The position numbers and the translations under genes are program-made. Source: Sesamum alatum (lineage: Eukaryota > Streptophyta > Magnoliopsida > Lamiales > Pedaliaceae). Taken from it: a DNA stretch of 64,000 bases. The DNA lies in the NCBI GenBank assembly GCA_034509735.1, contig JACGWO010000007.1, positions 24,704,046-24,768,045 of the forward strand, given 5' to 3'. This document shows positions 32,930 to 45,521 of the stretch, piece by piece. The notes under the pieces were generated by a model. The model was not told the DNA's origin. It saw only the letters and a program-made list of their open reading frames with translations, and ran no database searches. Every line of letters starts with the position of its first letter. Within the stretch, counting starts at the first letter, position 1.

Positions 32930-34110
32930 TCCACTAGAATATTCTCCATATTCTAAAGACAAAAACTACCTCTAATGACGACGAATTATGGTGTACAAGT
33001 TGTTTCTCTCTTATTTGTGCAACTATAAGCCTAGCAGCAACCATTAGTTCCCTTGAAACACGTAGAAAACTCCTTGGGTTCGGTTCTTGCAAAACATGGT
33101 ATACCAATGAAGCCAAGACAACTTCGATTAGCTGCATTCACAAGATGTCTTCCTCTCCACTTCCTAGCTGGCCACTAAGTGCTCTGCTGCTATTATTAGT
33201 AAGGCCAATTCTATTTAATCAATCTTTGAATATGTCTAATAATTTGAGTAACATGTGTGCACTTAAAGAAAAGGTGAGAATAAACACATTCCTTGGGATC
33301 TTATGAGGGGTAAGGAGAAGGAGTTCTAGGTGACTGATAGGATAGTGATGAAATAGTTGTACTGCTAAAGTAGTGGTATATTAGCTAGTTGATGATAATC
33401 TCCACTTTCTTATGCCCCTATGGCCTTAAATATTTGTTCAATCTTGACTGATTTCTAATGTTTCTTCTGCCATAACATCAAGCCAAGCTCATTCGCTATG
33501 GAAAAGCACTATAGAGACTTTTGAAATTGTATTCAAACCAGTACATAATGGTTCACTAAGAAGCACTACTGTAGTATCCCAGTGGATGCCAAGATCTTTT
33601 GAAGCCAAGTATCTTCCCCTATACCAATATCATAGGGAATAACTGGAAGAATGTAAGGCCTCAACTTCATGATTTTCCTCCAGCTCTAAGAACCAGTAGT
33701 TGTGGAAACTATCCACACGGAGTTCGTCCTTAATCTATAGGGTTTAATTCACTTCACCCAAACTGATGTGTCCTGTTCCCCAATGATTTTCCCTAGGTGC
33801 TTGCAGATCATAGCTTTATTAATTGCAAATATAGATATGATCCCTAATCCACCAATAGAGACAGGTGTGATTACCTGATCTACTCCACTTTTGTTGTATA
33901 TTTTCCTCCTACTTCAGCCCACAAAAACCCTCTAAGTTTGTTTTCAATCATCTTTACTATCGTAGCAGGTAGGCAAACATATAAGCCCAATATATTTAAC
34001 CAATTTGGTAATGCAAATACGTAAGAAAGATATATGGGTTTGAGGATAATTATTGTGGTGGAATTATATTTGTAATATATAAGAATGACTGAGATTGATG
34101 TTACAGTCAA
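32930..34110 (-). pseudogene. LINE-1-type reverse transcriptase C-terminus, decayed
   Basis: On the minus strand 34110-33880 reads with LRGFLWAEVGG, like the conserved FLW segment after the LINE reverse transcriptase. It continues through PVSIGGLGIISI and NKAMICKHL (about 33890-33800), the GGLG region before the zf-RVT zinc finger. A tail at 33137-32934 has LASLVYHVLQEPNPRSF, like the YHxWxERNxR motif that ends many plant LINE ORF2 proteins. Stops and frameshifts are frequent and the reverse transcriptase core is absent, fitting a 5'-truncated old LINE copy. Confidence 0.6.
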
Positions 34111-34346
34111 TTGAAAGAGACAACATTTGCATATTGTAAATTTGATGTGTACTTTGAAGTGTTCTTGTCCAGCCTTATATAGGCACCAAGAATTGTCAGC
34201 TTTTAAGCTGAAAATAATGCAGCATTAAATCAAATAATTACAACCATTAAGCAACCATAAAAACCTTAAAAACAGGCTAAAGAATTCAGTCAGCATATTT
34301 CAGGTATTAAAACCTGAATTTGAATGCATTAAAACCCGATTTTAAA
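34111..34346. other. Unassigned AT-rich sequence left of B
   Basis: I see no gene or repeat signature here. It continues at 44474 on the far side of element B and so formed the pre-insertion site. Confidence 0.5.
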
Positions 34347-34351
34347 ATTTG
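34347..34351. repeat. Target-site duplication of B, left copy (ATTTG)
   Basis: Identical to 44469-44473. Confidence 0.93.
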
Positions 34352-36331
34352 TGTTAGAATAGGTGACCATAAAGCCAATCTTGTTAGGCAAATTGTAACC
34401 TATGTCTAAACAATTTCAAAGTTTTAATAAACCTTGATGAATAAGAAAGTGAAATTCATGTGGCTCATACTTTGTCTGTGTTCACTTTTACTGCTTTATA
34501 ACTGTTCACTACACAAACAAAGCCCACATGCTGAGATCACATTTCGGGGACTGGGACTGCGCTTGGAGGTAGGTCCATCGAATCAGTTCTGCCGAATCAG
34601 TCTGAAAATATCCAAGTCGAGGAATCTCGGGAAATGGGTATCGAGAATCCACTTGAGACTTGCACTAAACATCTGCTGTCGTGTTTCATCGACGGGTGAC
34701 GAGGGTCGTCTATGCAGTGTTAGTGGGTCAGCTTGCTGGGGAGCAGCTGACTGAGGTGACTCGCGGGAACCGTCTTACGGAGGACCTTGAGTAGGGTCGG
34801 CTAGGTATAACGTGAGTTTTCGGTTCCAACGGTATAAGTCAATCCTTTGACTTGAGGAATTGTTGAGTTTACCTATATATCGTGACTGTATCTTAGGTAT
34901 GGTGAGAGATTGCCAAAACATAGTTGAGTAGTCATAAGTCATATCTAGTGCAGCCACGGTGTGCAACGTGACAGTAGTTTCCAAAAAAGGATCTGTCTCT
35001 TGTCAAGAGCGTTGACAGTAGCGTCTCACTATACTCTGTGTCTTGTCCCTAAAATCTGTGGCCATAGTAACTGAACAGAAGGGAAGGATTCCCTGCGGCG
35101 TTTGGTATAGGACAGGCCGACACCTAGGTCCAAGATGGGTAACTACGTATTCGTGCCCTAGACCCTAGGTGGTGAGACCGTAGACGAAAGGATAGATGTA
35201 TTCTAGAGCCTAAATGTTCATCCCCACGCATATTCACCTAGTTTCAAGTGCCATGGACCGTTGCTAGACGGTCACCTATGGTGACGGGCGGATACTAGGA
35301 ATCCGACCAAGTCTAGCTGAAGGTGAACCTAAATAGTCACACACAATCTGCACACACTACGTATTTAATTTGGAATTAAATATTTGGAGAGAAGTGGAAC
35401 GATTAAATTAGATTTAATCAGGTCTTTCTTATCTTGGGAAAATTAATTCCTTTTATTAGATGAAAGGATTTTATCTAATAAATTAGATTTATTGGAAATT
35501 AATTTATTGGCCTAAAATAAATATTAATATTTATCATATTGCCCTTTGGATTATTTAATTAGATTTAAATACTCCATTAAATTAATGAATGGTTGAGATT
35601 GGAGAGGGAAATCAATGGCTAGGATTGGTTTGATCAAGAAGCTAGAAATTGACTATGATTTGACTAGGTCAAATCCTATTCCTAGAGGAGTCTTCCAAAG
35701 AGTAGGAATTAGAAGAGGAATAGGATTCCTCCTCTATATATATTCTTGACTCTTCACTTTGGAAGAGATGATGAAACTCAAAACACACACACACACCATC
35801 ACCGCCACTCCTCTCCCTCACTCACCCTCTCTCTTCTCCTCTTTCCAAGATACTCTCTTGTGTTCTTTTGTGCTATACAATTGAACTTAAAGGATGGTTG
35901 ATCTCTTTAATTAATAGCGTTTGATCAATCCGTCCTCTCCAAATATTATATACACTTGTTCTTTCACTAGCACGAGGATCAAGATACGTGGGCAGATTGC
36001 GTGTACGAATTAGAGGGTCTCAAACTCGAGATCTTGGAACAAAACGGGGAACAACGCGAGTAGCGATTTGAAGACAAAACGACAACCAGGTAGGTTTTCG
36101 TTTTAACGTTTTCGTCCCTTACTCAACCCTATGGCCTCCATGAATTGTTTGTATGGTTTTGTTTTTCATGAGATACAACGAATGCCCAGGAGATTCAAGG
36201 GAACACCCCCTTGAATGTCTTTATATTATTCTCGTTTATGGCATGTTTATAATTATTGCAATTTTAATTATCCCGCGCTTCCGCATTCGTGCTACTGTTG
36301 GGCCGATCCACACGCCTCTGCTAGGCTTTCA
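34352..36331 (+). repeat. 5' LTR of element B (1980 bp)
   Basis: It starts TGTTAGAATAGG and ends GGCTTTCA, two bases before the primer site. It carries the W-box-like palindrome (35659-35673), a TATA box (35735-35742) and a CA-rich microsatellite downstream of it. Confidence 0.95.
35659..35742 (+). promoter_or_regulatory. LTR promoter of B
   Basis: TTTGACTAGGTCAAA (35659-35673) is an inverted pair of TTGAC cores. It lies about 60 bp upstream of TATATATA (from 35735). Confidence 0.6.
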
Positions 36332-36333
36332 AG

Positions 36334-36345
36334 TGGTATCAGAGC
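36334..36345 (+). other. tRNA-iMet primer binding site of B
   Basis: TGGTATCAGAGC, two bases after the LTR end. Confidence 0.93.
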
Positions 36346-38445
36346 CTGGTTCGGTGTATAGGCCTAGGGTTTTACGTGTGTTTAAAGCATGAAAATGTGT
36401 ATGGCATGATTTATATGTTTCTTGATGTATTAATTATCAAGCATGTCGTTTTCTTGTTTTTAATCGTGTATGAGTTGTTGGTGTTGTTGGTATTTTTGGT
36501 TTTCTTGGAAAACGGGGGCAGAAAATAAAATGAAAGAAAAACGTTGCACGCAGCCAACCGGCGGCTAACCGCGCACGCAGTGCACATAGGCGAAGCGCGC
36601 GCGCAGGCAAAGGAGCCTGCGCGGGGCAGCCCCGCCAGGCGTGCACGGGTATACGGCCGGCGTGCGCACAGCCAGACGCGGAGCACCGACGCGTGTAGGA
36701 TGCGTGCACAGGTATGCCGCGCGCGCACGCAGGCAGACAACGGAATCTGCGCGTGCGCCCCCGACAGGCACGCCCGATGCACATGTGCGCGCGCAGACTG
36801 CGTGCAGGATGCACACGCAGGCGGCACGGCAGGGTGGCGCCCGCAGGCAGAGGAGCCTGCGCACGGCAGCCCCACCAGCGCGCCAGCGTGCGCGACACAG
36901 CACGACCAAGCGCGCGAGCAAGCAGGCAGGGGCCTATGCGTGCCCTACTAGCCTGCTGGCCCGTGTGCGCCGGCAGGCGCCGCCGGAGGCAGTGGCCGAT
37001 TGTTTGTTTATGTTTTTCTTGTTTTTAATTTTTTGGATAATTTCTAAAAAAAATAGTTTTATTTATTTTGCATGTTTTCTTAAGAACGTTATTTGGAAAG
37101 TTGTTGTATTGGATTTTGCATGTTGTATTGGATTTGAAAGGGTTTCCTAAACAAGAAAAGATATTGCCAATGTTATACCATGACTCCTTCTCTCGTTTTA
37201 TCATGGAATGATGTGATTGGATATCATGGATTATGTCCATATGTTTATGTGATTAGATATCATGTAATTATGTGCGTTAATTGAGAACGGATGATCACAA
37301 GCCCTAGACCGAATGTATGGTTTAAATTTTTGTTGGGCCTGTCTGCCTCTTTTATTATCTCCTCCTCCTTTTCTAGTTGCCTTGGAATAATAAGGCATTC
37401 TATCTCCCTCCTATTCTACTCCCCCCGAGTTTTCGCTGCGGTTTCTTTTTATATATGTAATGAGAGTAGAATAGGAGTGAGGAATTTTATTTTATGTTTT
37501 GGTGGAGATGAAGGATGGCCCAAATGGAGAGGCCAGGATGGAGAATCCAAGGCATTCCATCAAGATTTGAAGGAGAAAAGAGACCAAGGCCCATCAACAT
37601 GTTGATCGGGTTGCTATTAAATGTAATAGTGTAGGACCAACCCTAGATTGACCATAAATCCACTGCGGGCTCAGTGGGTCGCATAGGATTCGGGCTTGTG
37701 ATCATCTAGCAGGGGCGTGCTAGGCTTTAATTTTGCATGTGGCTTTTATGGTGAATGAATGGTTTATTTATCATATTATTGCTATGGGATGCAAACTCTA
37801 AATTATGCATTATGTATGTATGTATGTATGGGATCGCAGTCATTTTCAACTCTCACTTGGCTGGACCAAAGTTCAAAATATTAGACCCTTGATAAATGGA
37901 CTTAGACTCTAGGAGTTTGTCCATGCCTTCCATCCATGGCAAAGTGAGGAAGCTGATTTAGGTCGATAGCGTGGTCTCACGAGTCGTGGCACGACTATCG
38001 TGCTTAAAAGAAGCTGCACTTTATCATGAACGAGGAGTAGACTGTTGTTACATGTCTCACGAGTCGTGGAGGTAGCAGTGGGTCTATGAACCGGTTGATT
38101 GGGTCGGGTCTAATGCCCAGATAACGTGATTCGCTTGGAGTCCTCGGGATCACGTGAAAGGGTGAGGCAATTATCTTGGGAATCTTGTGGAACGAGAATG
38201 ATATGGCATACCTCCCATAGGATTCTTCCCATGCGAATCGTAAAAGTGGGGTATGGGGAAAATCGCTGTGGATCCCAAGCCCACTAGGAAAGGGTTTTTC
38301 CCGAAAACAACATTTGAGAGTGTCGCGTTTCCGTATAAATAGTGAGAGTATTAAATGACTAAAGTCCAAGCGTTTAATTTTATTAAAACTTTTGTTTTTT
38401 AAAATTCTGCTGGTCGTAGTTCTGTTCTTTAAATGTAGATTTAAA
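36346..38445 (+). other. Leader of element B
   Basis: About 2.1 kb between primer site and gag start, collinear with the leaders of A and C. It includes the GC island (36541-36990) and an AT-rich remainder. I see no credible coding sequence. Confidence 0.8.
36541..36990. other. GC-rich hairpin island in leader of B
   Basis: A perfect 9-bp stem CGCGCAGGC/GCCTGCGCG (36600-36608 with 36615-36623, loop AAAGGA) recurs in similar form at about 36842-36862. A bulged stem at 36721-36758 has the GCAGA/TCTGC core seen in A and C. The sequence is CpG-rich throughout. Confidence 0.85.
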
Positions 38446-41400
38446 ATGTCTAAGAACCCATTATCAATCATACTTGAGACCAACAAGTTTAATGGAACCA
38501 ATTACAACGACTGGTTGCGCAATCTGTGGATAGTCCTCGATTACGAGAACCAAGGCTATGTCACGGACGAGCCGTTTCCTAGGACCTTGCCGGAAGGATC
38601 CACGCCAGAAGAACGTGAGACGTTCGAGACTTGGCAAAAGGATAACCGGAGAGTCCGTAGCATCATACTTGCCTCTATGACGAATGAGATTCAGAAGCAG
38701 TATGAAAGGCTAGATGATGTCCTTTCCATTATGGATCGCCTGAAGGATTGCTATGCAGTCCCGGACCGGCATACTAGGTTTGTCACAACGAAGGCGTTCT
38801 TTGGAACTAAAATGACCGAAGGGTCCTCTTTACAAGAGCATAGGGTCAAGGTGCTTACCTTGGTGGAAAAGCTCGAAGACCTCAAATCAGGGCTCGATAA
38901 CGAGACGTACATTGATGTGATCCTTCAGTCTCTCCCATCCTCATTCGACCAATTCATTGTTAACTACAACATGAATACACTTGAGAAGGGCATTTATGAG
39001 TTAATCAATATGTTGGTGAAAGACGAGGCAACGACCAAAAAGTCTGTGCCGACGGTATTGTTTGGAGATGCTTCGACTTCCAAAACGAAAGGCAAGGGGC
39101 CTGGACGTTGGAGAAGGAAGAAGGGAAAGGTAAAAGCCGTCAAAGCAGCTACCAACACTAAGAGTATTCCCATGGCCAAATTGGGGAAAGGCAAAGGAAA
39201 AGGGAAGGTTGACTCAAAACAACAATCGATGGAATATGACATATATATTCATTGCCGTGAGAAAGGGCATTGGAAGAGGGATTGCCCCAAACTCCTCTCC
39301 AAGAAAGGTATCCTTGTGATTGAGATTAATATGGTTACTAACACTGCCTCTTGGGTGTTACATACCGACTGTGGAGCTCACATTTGCAATGAATTGCAGG
39401 TGCTGAAAAGAAGCAGAAAACTGAGTAGCGGAGATATAGTCCTAAAGCTTGGAAATGGCAAGGCCATCTCGGCAGAAGCAGTAGGATCCGCCACCCTAGT
39501 AGTTAGTGATCGTATTAGTATAGAATTAGAGCAAGTTTATTATGTACCTAGCATGATTAGAAACATCATTTTCATTCCGTTGTTAGACAATAGTGGATAT
39601 AAGTTTATAATCAATAAAAATTGCTTTTATTTCATGAAGGGTGGTATTGCTCATCTGCTTGGTACGCTTAATAACGGCCTCTATATCTTACAGCAAGCGA
39701 ATTTCGTTCTAAACGCTCAACATAAACGTAAAATAGATGATAACGGGAACGCACAACTGTGGCACGCAAGGTTAGGTCACATTTCCCAAGATAGGATGAA
39801 GAAATTGGTGGACTCAAAGAACCCAGAGGTTGGGGGCTTGAGTAAACTACCAACTTGTGAATCCTGTCTCACAGGGAAAATAACCAAGAACCCCTTTGTA
39901 GGACAAAGCAAGCTTGCCACAGGTCTATTGGATTTGGTCCATACAAACGTATGTGGGCTACTAAGGACGTAAACCCGAGGTGGGTTCTCCTACTTCATAA
40001 CCTTCACCGATAATCATTCACGGTATGGTTATGTATACTTGATGAGGTACAAGTCTGAAGCTCTTGAGAGGTTTAAAGAATTCTGACTTGAAGTTGAGAA
40101 CCAAACCGACTGCAATATTAAAGTCCTACGGTCAAACCGAGGCGAAGAATACCTTAGTACTGAGTTCCTGAATTATCTTAAAGAAAACGGTACAATCTCT
40201 GAATGGACACCTCCCGGGACACCACAGTTAAATGAGGTCTCTGAAAGGAGGAATCGAACTCTGTTAGACATGGTCCGATCCATGATGAATTGTACCAAAT
40301 TGACCTTGTCGTTTTGGGGCTACGCATTGGAGACTACGGCCAAATTGTTAAACTTGGTGCCAACCAGTGTATTGACCCAAACCCCATATGTGATATGGCA
40401 CGGCAAGCCTATGTCCTACAACTACTTGAAAGTGTGGGGTAGCCCTGCATACGTCAAGAAGCTACTGGGAGACAAGTTAGAAGCAAAGTCTAGTTTGTGC
40501 AGGTTCGTTGGATACCCCAAAGAAACTGCAGGTTATTATTTCTATGACCCCTTGGAATAGAAGGTATTTGTTTCAAGGAACGCAATATTCTTGGAACAAG
40601 GTTTTCCAGAGGATATCCAACCTGATGAACTAATCCTTAAGGAGTCAAGTGATGCAAACCAGTCATCAGTGGAAGCCGCGGATACCTCACTTAGAGGATT
40701 CAGGATAGATACCCGGAAGGCTGATCAACCTCGAGAAGTTCAGCATACTAGGCATGACGAACGACCTCAGGAAGAGCCAGCCCCGGTACCTGAACCGCCA
40801 GCTCCTATTCAGTCAACGCCACAGTTACCACTGACGTTCCTGTTCTCCGTAGGTCAGCAAGAGAGTCTCACCTCCCATGAGGTATGGCTTTCTAAACGCG
40901 ATCAGTCAATTAGATAAGGATGCTAAGGCATACGGGGAAGCGATGTCTGACATCGACTCCGGAAAATGGCTTGAGGCCATGAAAACCGAAATGGACTCCA
41001 TGAGTGAGAACCAAGTCTGGACACTTGTAGACCTACCCAAAGGGGTTAAGCCAGTTGGCTGTAAATGGGTCTATAAGCACAAACTTCGAATTGATGGAGA
41101 AGTCACAACCTTCAATGCTAGGCTAGTGGCAAAAGGGTTCACTCAACGACCGGGGGTCGATTTTGAGGATACCTATTCGCTGGTAGCCATGGCTAAGTCC
41201 ATTCGAATCTTGCTCGCCATAGCAGCATAGTATGACTATGAGATGTGGTAGATGGACGTGAAAACGGCTTTCCTCAATGGTTTCATTGAGGAAGAGATCT
41301 ACATGGATCAGCCGGAGGGATTAACAGTCATCGGAGAAGTGCAAAAAGTCTGTCGTCTCCAGAAGTCCATCTATGGCCTCAAACAAGCATCCCAAAGTTG

Positions 41401-42477
41401 GAACATTCGCTTTGATGAAGTCATACGGGGCGATGATGTCATCAAAAATGAATCCAACCGTTGTGTATACAAAAAGGTCAGTGGGAGCTTTATAGTGTTC
41501 CTAGTGCTTTATGTAGATGTCATTCTGCTCATAGGTAATGATGTTAGAATATTAGGTAACACAAAAGCATGGTTATCAACTCAATTTTCCATGATGGATT
41601 TGGGTGAAGCCGCCTACATTCTTGGCATCCAAATTGTCAGGGACAGATCTAAAAGAATGTTGGGACTGACCCAAAACTCGTATATGGAGAAAGTCCTGAA
41701 AAGATTTCGCATACACAACTCCAAATGAGGATTCCTTCCTATTGGGCATGGGATCAAGTTGTCCAAGAAACAGTCTCCACAGACTAATGAGGAACTTGAG
41801 AAGATGAAAATCGTCCCCTATGCTTCTGCCGTAGGAAACATCCAATATGCGGTCCACTGCACAAGACCTAACATCGCTTACGCTTTAAGTGTAACGAGCA
41901 GATATCAGTCCTATGCAGGAGATGCACATTGGAATGCAGTCTAGGGCATCCTTAAGTACCTAAGGAGGACTAAGGAAATGGAGAACTGATCCTGGAAGGC
42001 TTTAGCGATGCTAGCTTCCAGGCAGATCACGATGATGCCAAGTTCCAATCAGGTTATGTATTCAGGCTCAATGGAGGAGTGGTAGCATGGAAAAGTTTCA
42101 AGCAAGCAACCACTGCTGATTCCACCACTGAGGCTGAATACATAACAGCTTCAGAAGCTGCCAAAGAAGCGGTTTGGATGAGAAACTACATTCAAGAGTT
42201 GGGTGTGGTGCCTAGCATTGCGGAGCCCGTAGTTATCTTTTGTGATAACAACAGAGCCATAGCACAAGAAAAGGAACCGAGATCTCATCACCGATCCAAA
42301 CACATTCTTAGACGCTACCACCTTCTGAGAGAAATGGTAGGAAGAGGTGACGTTCGGATAGACCGAGTCAACTCAGCAAACAACACAGCAGATCCGCTGA
42401 CAAAGCCTATGTCGCAGAGCGCTCATACCCAACATCTTGAGAAGATGGGTATTAGACATATGGGTGATTGGCTTTAA
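38446..42477 (+). pseudogene. gag-pol of copia element B, inactivated
   Basis: The start MSKNP at 38446 is chosen because A and E share it; an in-frame ATG 54 bp upstream has no such support. The gag (about 270 codons) ends in a zinc knuckle lacking its first cysteine (YIHCREKGHWKRDC). The protease site reads HTDCG instead of DTGCG (near 39361). GAG-pre-integrase LWHARLGH is intact. The first integrase aspartate is asparagine (HTNVCG, near 39945). The reverse transcriptase motif is YVDV instead of YVDD (41510-41521). RNase H (42079-42477) looks good, with TEAEY and CDNN. Stops are at 39970, 40084, 40558, 41228, 41249, 41726 and 41942, and frameshifts near 40820 and 41980. Confidence 0.92.
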
Positions 42478-42479
42478 AG

Positions 42480-42493
42480 GTCAAGTGGGAGAT
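42480..42493 (+). other. Polypurine tract of B
   Basis: GTCAAGTGGGAGAT lies directly before the 3' LTR and just after the gag-pol stop codon. Confidence 0.88.
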
Positions 42494-44468
42494 TGTTAGA
42501 ATAGGAGACCATAAAGCCAATCTTGTTAGGCGAATTGTAACCTATGTCCGAACAATTTCAAAGTTTTAATAAACCTTGATGAATAAAAAAGTCAATCATA
42601 TGGCTCATACTTTGTCTGTGTTCACTTTTACTGCTTTATAACTGTTCACTACACAAACAAAGCCCACAGAGTGAGATCACACTTCGGGGACTGGGACTGC
42701 GCTTGGAGGTAGGTTCATGAAATCAGTTTCGACGAATCAGTTTGAAAATCTCCGAGTCAAGGAATCTCGGGAAATGGGTATCGAGAATCCACTTGAGACT
42801 TGCACTGAGCATATGCTGTCGTGTTTCATCGACGGGTGATGAGGGTCGTCTATGCAGTGTTAGTAGGTCAGCTTGCTGGGGAGCAGCTGACTGAAGTGAC
42901 TCACGGGAACCGTCTGACGAAGGACCTTGAGTAGGGTCAGATAGGTATGACGTGAGTTCCCAGTTCCAACGGTACAGGTCAATCCTTTGACTTGAGGAAT
43001 TGCTGAGTTTACCTATACATCGTGACTGTATCTTAGGTATGGTGAGAGATTGCCAAAACATAGTTGAGTAGTCATAAGCTATATCTAGTGCAGCCACGGT
43101 GTGCAACGTGACAGTAGTTTCCAAGAAAGGATCTGTCTCCTGTCAAGAGCGTTGACAATAGCGTCTCACTATACTCTGTGTCTTGTCCCTAAAATCTGTG
43201 GCCACAGTAACTGAACAGAAGGGAAGGATTCCCTGCGGCGTTTGATATAGGACAGACCGACACTTAGGTCTAAGATGGGTACCTACGTATCCGTGCCCTA
43301 GACCCTAAGTGGTGAGACCGTAGACGGAAGGATAGATGTACTGTAGAGCCTAAATGTTCATCCCCACGCATATTCACCTAGTCTCTTGTGCCATGGGTCG
43401 TTGCTAGACGGCCACCAATGGTGACGGGTGGATTCTAAGAATCCGACCAAGTCTAGCTAAAGGTGAACCTAAAGAGTTACACACAATCCGCACACGCTAC
43501 GTATTTAATTTGGAATTAAATATTTGGAGAGAAGTGGAACGATTGAATTATATTTAATCAGGTTTTTCTTATCTTGGGAAAATTAATTCCTTTTATTAGA
43601 TGAAAAGATTTTATCTAATAAATTAGATTTATTGGAAATTAATTTATGGGCTTAAAATAAATATTAGTATTTATTATATTGCCCTTTGGATTATTTAATT
43701 AGATTTAAATTCTCCATTAAATTAATGAATGGTTGAGATTGGAGAGGGAAATCAATGGCTAGGATTGGTTTGACCAAAAAGCTAGAAATTGACTAGGATT
43801 TGACTAGGTCAAATCCTATTCCTAAAGGAGTCTTCCAAAGAGTAGGAATTAGAAGAGGAATAGGATTCCTCCTCTATATATATCCTTGACTCTTCATTTT
43901 GGAAGAGATGATGAAACTCAAACAATACACACACCATCACTGCCGCTCCTCTCCCTCACTCGGCCTCTCTTTTCTCCTCTTTCCAAGATACTCTCTTGTG
44001 TTCTTTTGTTCTATACAATTGAACTTAAAGGAGGGTTGATCTCGTTAATTGATAGCGTTTGATCAATCCGTCCTCTCCAAATATTATATACAGTTGTTCT
44101 TTCGCTAGCACGAGGATCAAGATACGTGGACGGATTGCGTGTACGAATTAGAGGGTCTAAAACTTGAGATCTTGGAGCAAAATGGGGAACAATGCGGGTA
44201 GCGGTTTGAAAACAAAACAACAACCGAGTAGGTTTTCGTTTTAACGTTTTCGTCCCTTATTCAACCCTATGGCCTCCATGAATTGTTTGTATGTTTTTTT
44301 TTTCATGAGATACACCGAATGCCCGGGAGATTCAAGGGAACACCCCCTTGAATGTCTTTATATTATTCTCGTTTATGACATGTTTAATATTATTGCAATT
44401 TTAATTATCCCGCGCTTTCGCATTCGTGCTACTCCCGAGCCGATCCACACGCCTTTGCTAGGCTTTCA
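42494..44468 (+). repeat. 3' LTR of element B (1975 bp)
   Basis: It begins TGTTAGAATAGG and ends GGCTTTCA at the ATTTG duplication. It keeps the W-box-like palindrome near 43798-43812 and a TATA box near 43875. Confidence 0.95.
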
Positions 44469-44473
44469 ATTTG
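44469..44473. repeat. Target-site duplication of B, right copy (ATTTG)
   Basis: Identical to 34347-34351. Confidence 0.93.
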
Positions 44474-45160
44474 AAAACCAAAACCTAAAAGTTTTATCTG
44501 CAAAAAGATATATACTAAGATTGAGACATTTGCCCCCTGGGTGGGGACAGGTGGGTGGCCGCGGGCGTGTGGGACAACCCCATGTTCACTCTAGTCTCCA
44601 TAACACTTGAACACAACTTGAACATTGAACTTAATATAAGGAGTGAAATTCATAAACTTCTAATGTGGGACAACTTTGAGTGTAAAAACACTTACCTCCA
44701 CATATACCTTATATCGTTATTAAATGTTCCATATTTTCCCATCATATTCCTATGTGGAACAAGCGAATTTTCTCTATTTCACTCACAACGTAATCAATGG
44801 ATTTAATCTTTGTAATTATCTCCATGTTTTAAGCTTAATTATTGTTACAAATTAGAAACTAAAATGCCAATTACAATAGAGTTGAGATTTGATTAGTTTT
44901 ACATGTTCCTGGACTATTCCACCCTCTGTCCACCGGAGCTCGTACATAGAAGAATTCATCGTTCCAACTACTATAGGAAGATTTATTATCCCTCACAAGC
45001 TTATATACCCTCTTACCATTTAAGAAAAACATCCCTTTATCCCCTACTATTGTTCAGTTGGTACCAAAAAATTGAAATTGTTGAAGGTAGGCTTAATCCC
45101 TAGATAACTCAAAATTATTACAAAGATAGAGATGGAACTATACATTATGTCTGGGCTCGT
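44474..45160. other. Unassigned AT-rich sequence right of B
   Basis: I see no gene or clear repeat in these roughly 690 bases; the longest frames are under 85 codons and look random. Confidence 0.5.
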
Positions 45161-45243
45161 TTTCGGCCCATCTCCGAGATGGACCGAAACACATCTCTAT
45201 GTTTGGTTTGGCCAAAACACCATAACTAGGTGTTTTGGCCAAA
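45161..45243. repeat. Two adjacent palindromes
   Basis: The first (45161-45189) is TTTCGG.CCATCTC folding on GAGATGG.CCGAAA with one mismatch. The second (45207-45243) is a perfect 15-bp stem TTTGGCCAAAACACC with a 7-bp loop. They could be part of a foldback element or an old MITE; no duplication was found. Confidence 0.8.
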
Positions 45244-45521
45244 TCTGGTCCAATCCCCCAAGTATGCAATATAGTGCTGAAGTCATGAGATCACATTCCC
45301 AACAAAAATCCTAGGCCCACTTCTCTGAAACTGCAGCTGCGTTTTCACCTTCATCCACTTCGCCAGCCAGCGCCGTCGAGTCAACTCGACCGGCCGTCCG
45401 ATGAACAGCCTTCATCACAGCCGACGCGGCGGTGGAAGCCGTTTGTTGGATCGTCGGTCGGGCAGTTTCCCGTGGCGCTTCCTTGTTCGCAATTTGAACG
45501 ACGACAATCTTGCCCCTCCAT

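Larger units (their letters stand above)
34352..44468 (+). mobile_element. Element B: structurally complete Ty1/copia element
   Basis: Both LTRs, primer site, leader, gag-pol and purine tract are present in order, flanked by a perfect 5-bp duplication ATTTG (34347-34351 and 44469-44473). Total length is 10,117 bp. The LTRs are 1980 and 1975 bp with clear differences throughout, many more than in element E. The coding region is dead (see 38446-42477). It belongs to the same family as A, C, D and S. Confidence 0.95.

Noticed and set aside
36411..37150. Open frames of up to 169 codons in the GC island of B
   Set aside because: They lie between primer site and gag and lack any domain; the hairpin structure and not a frame is what is conserved.
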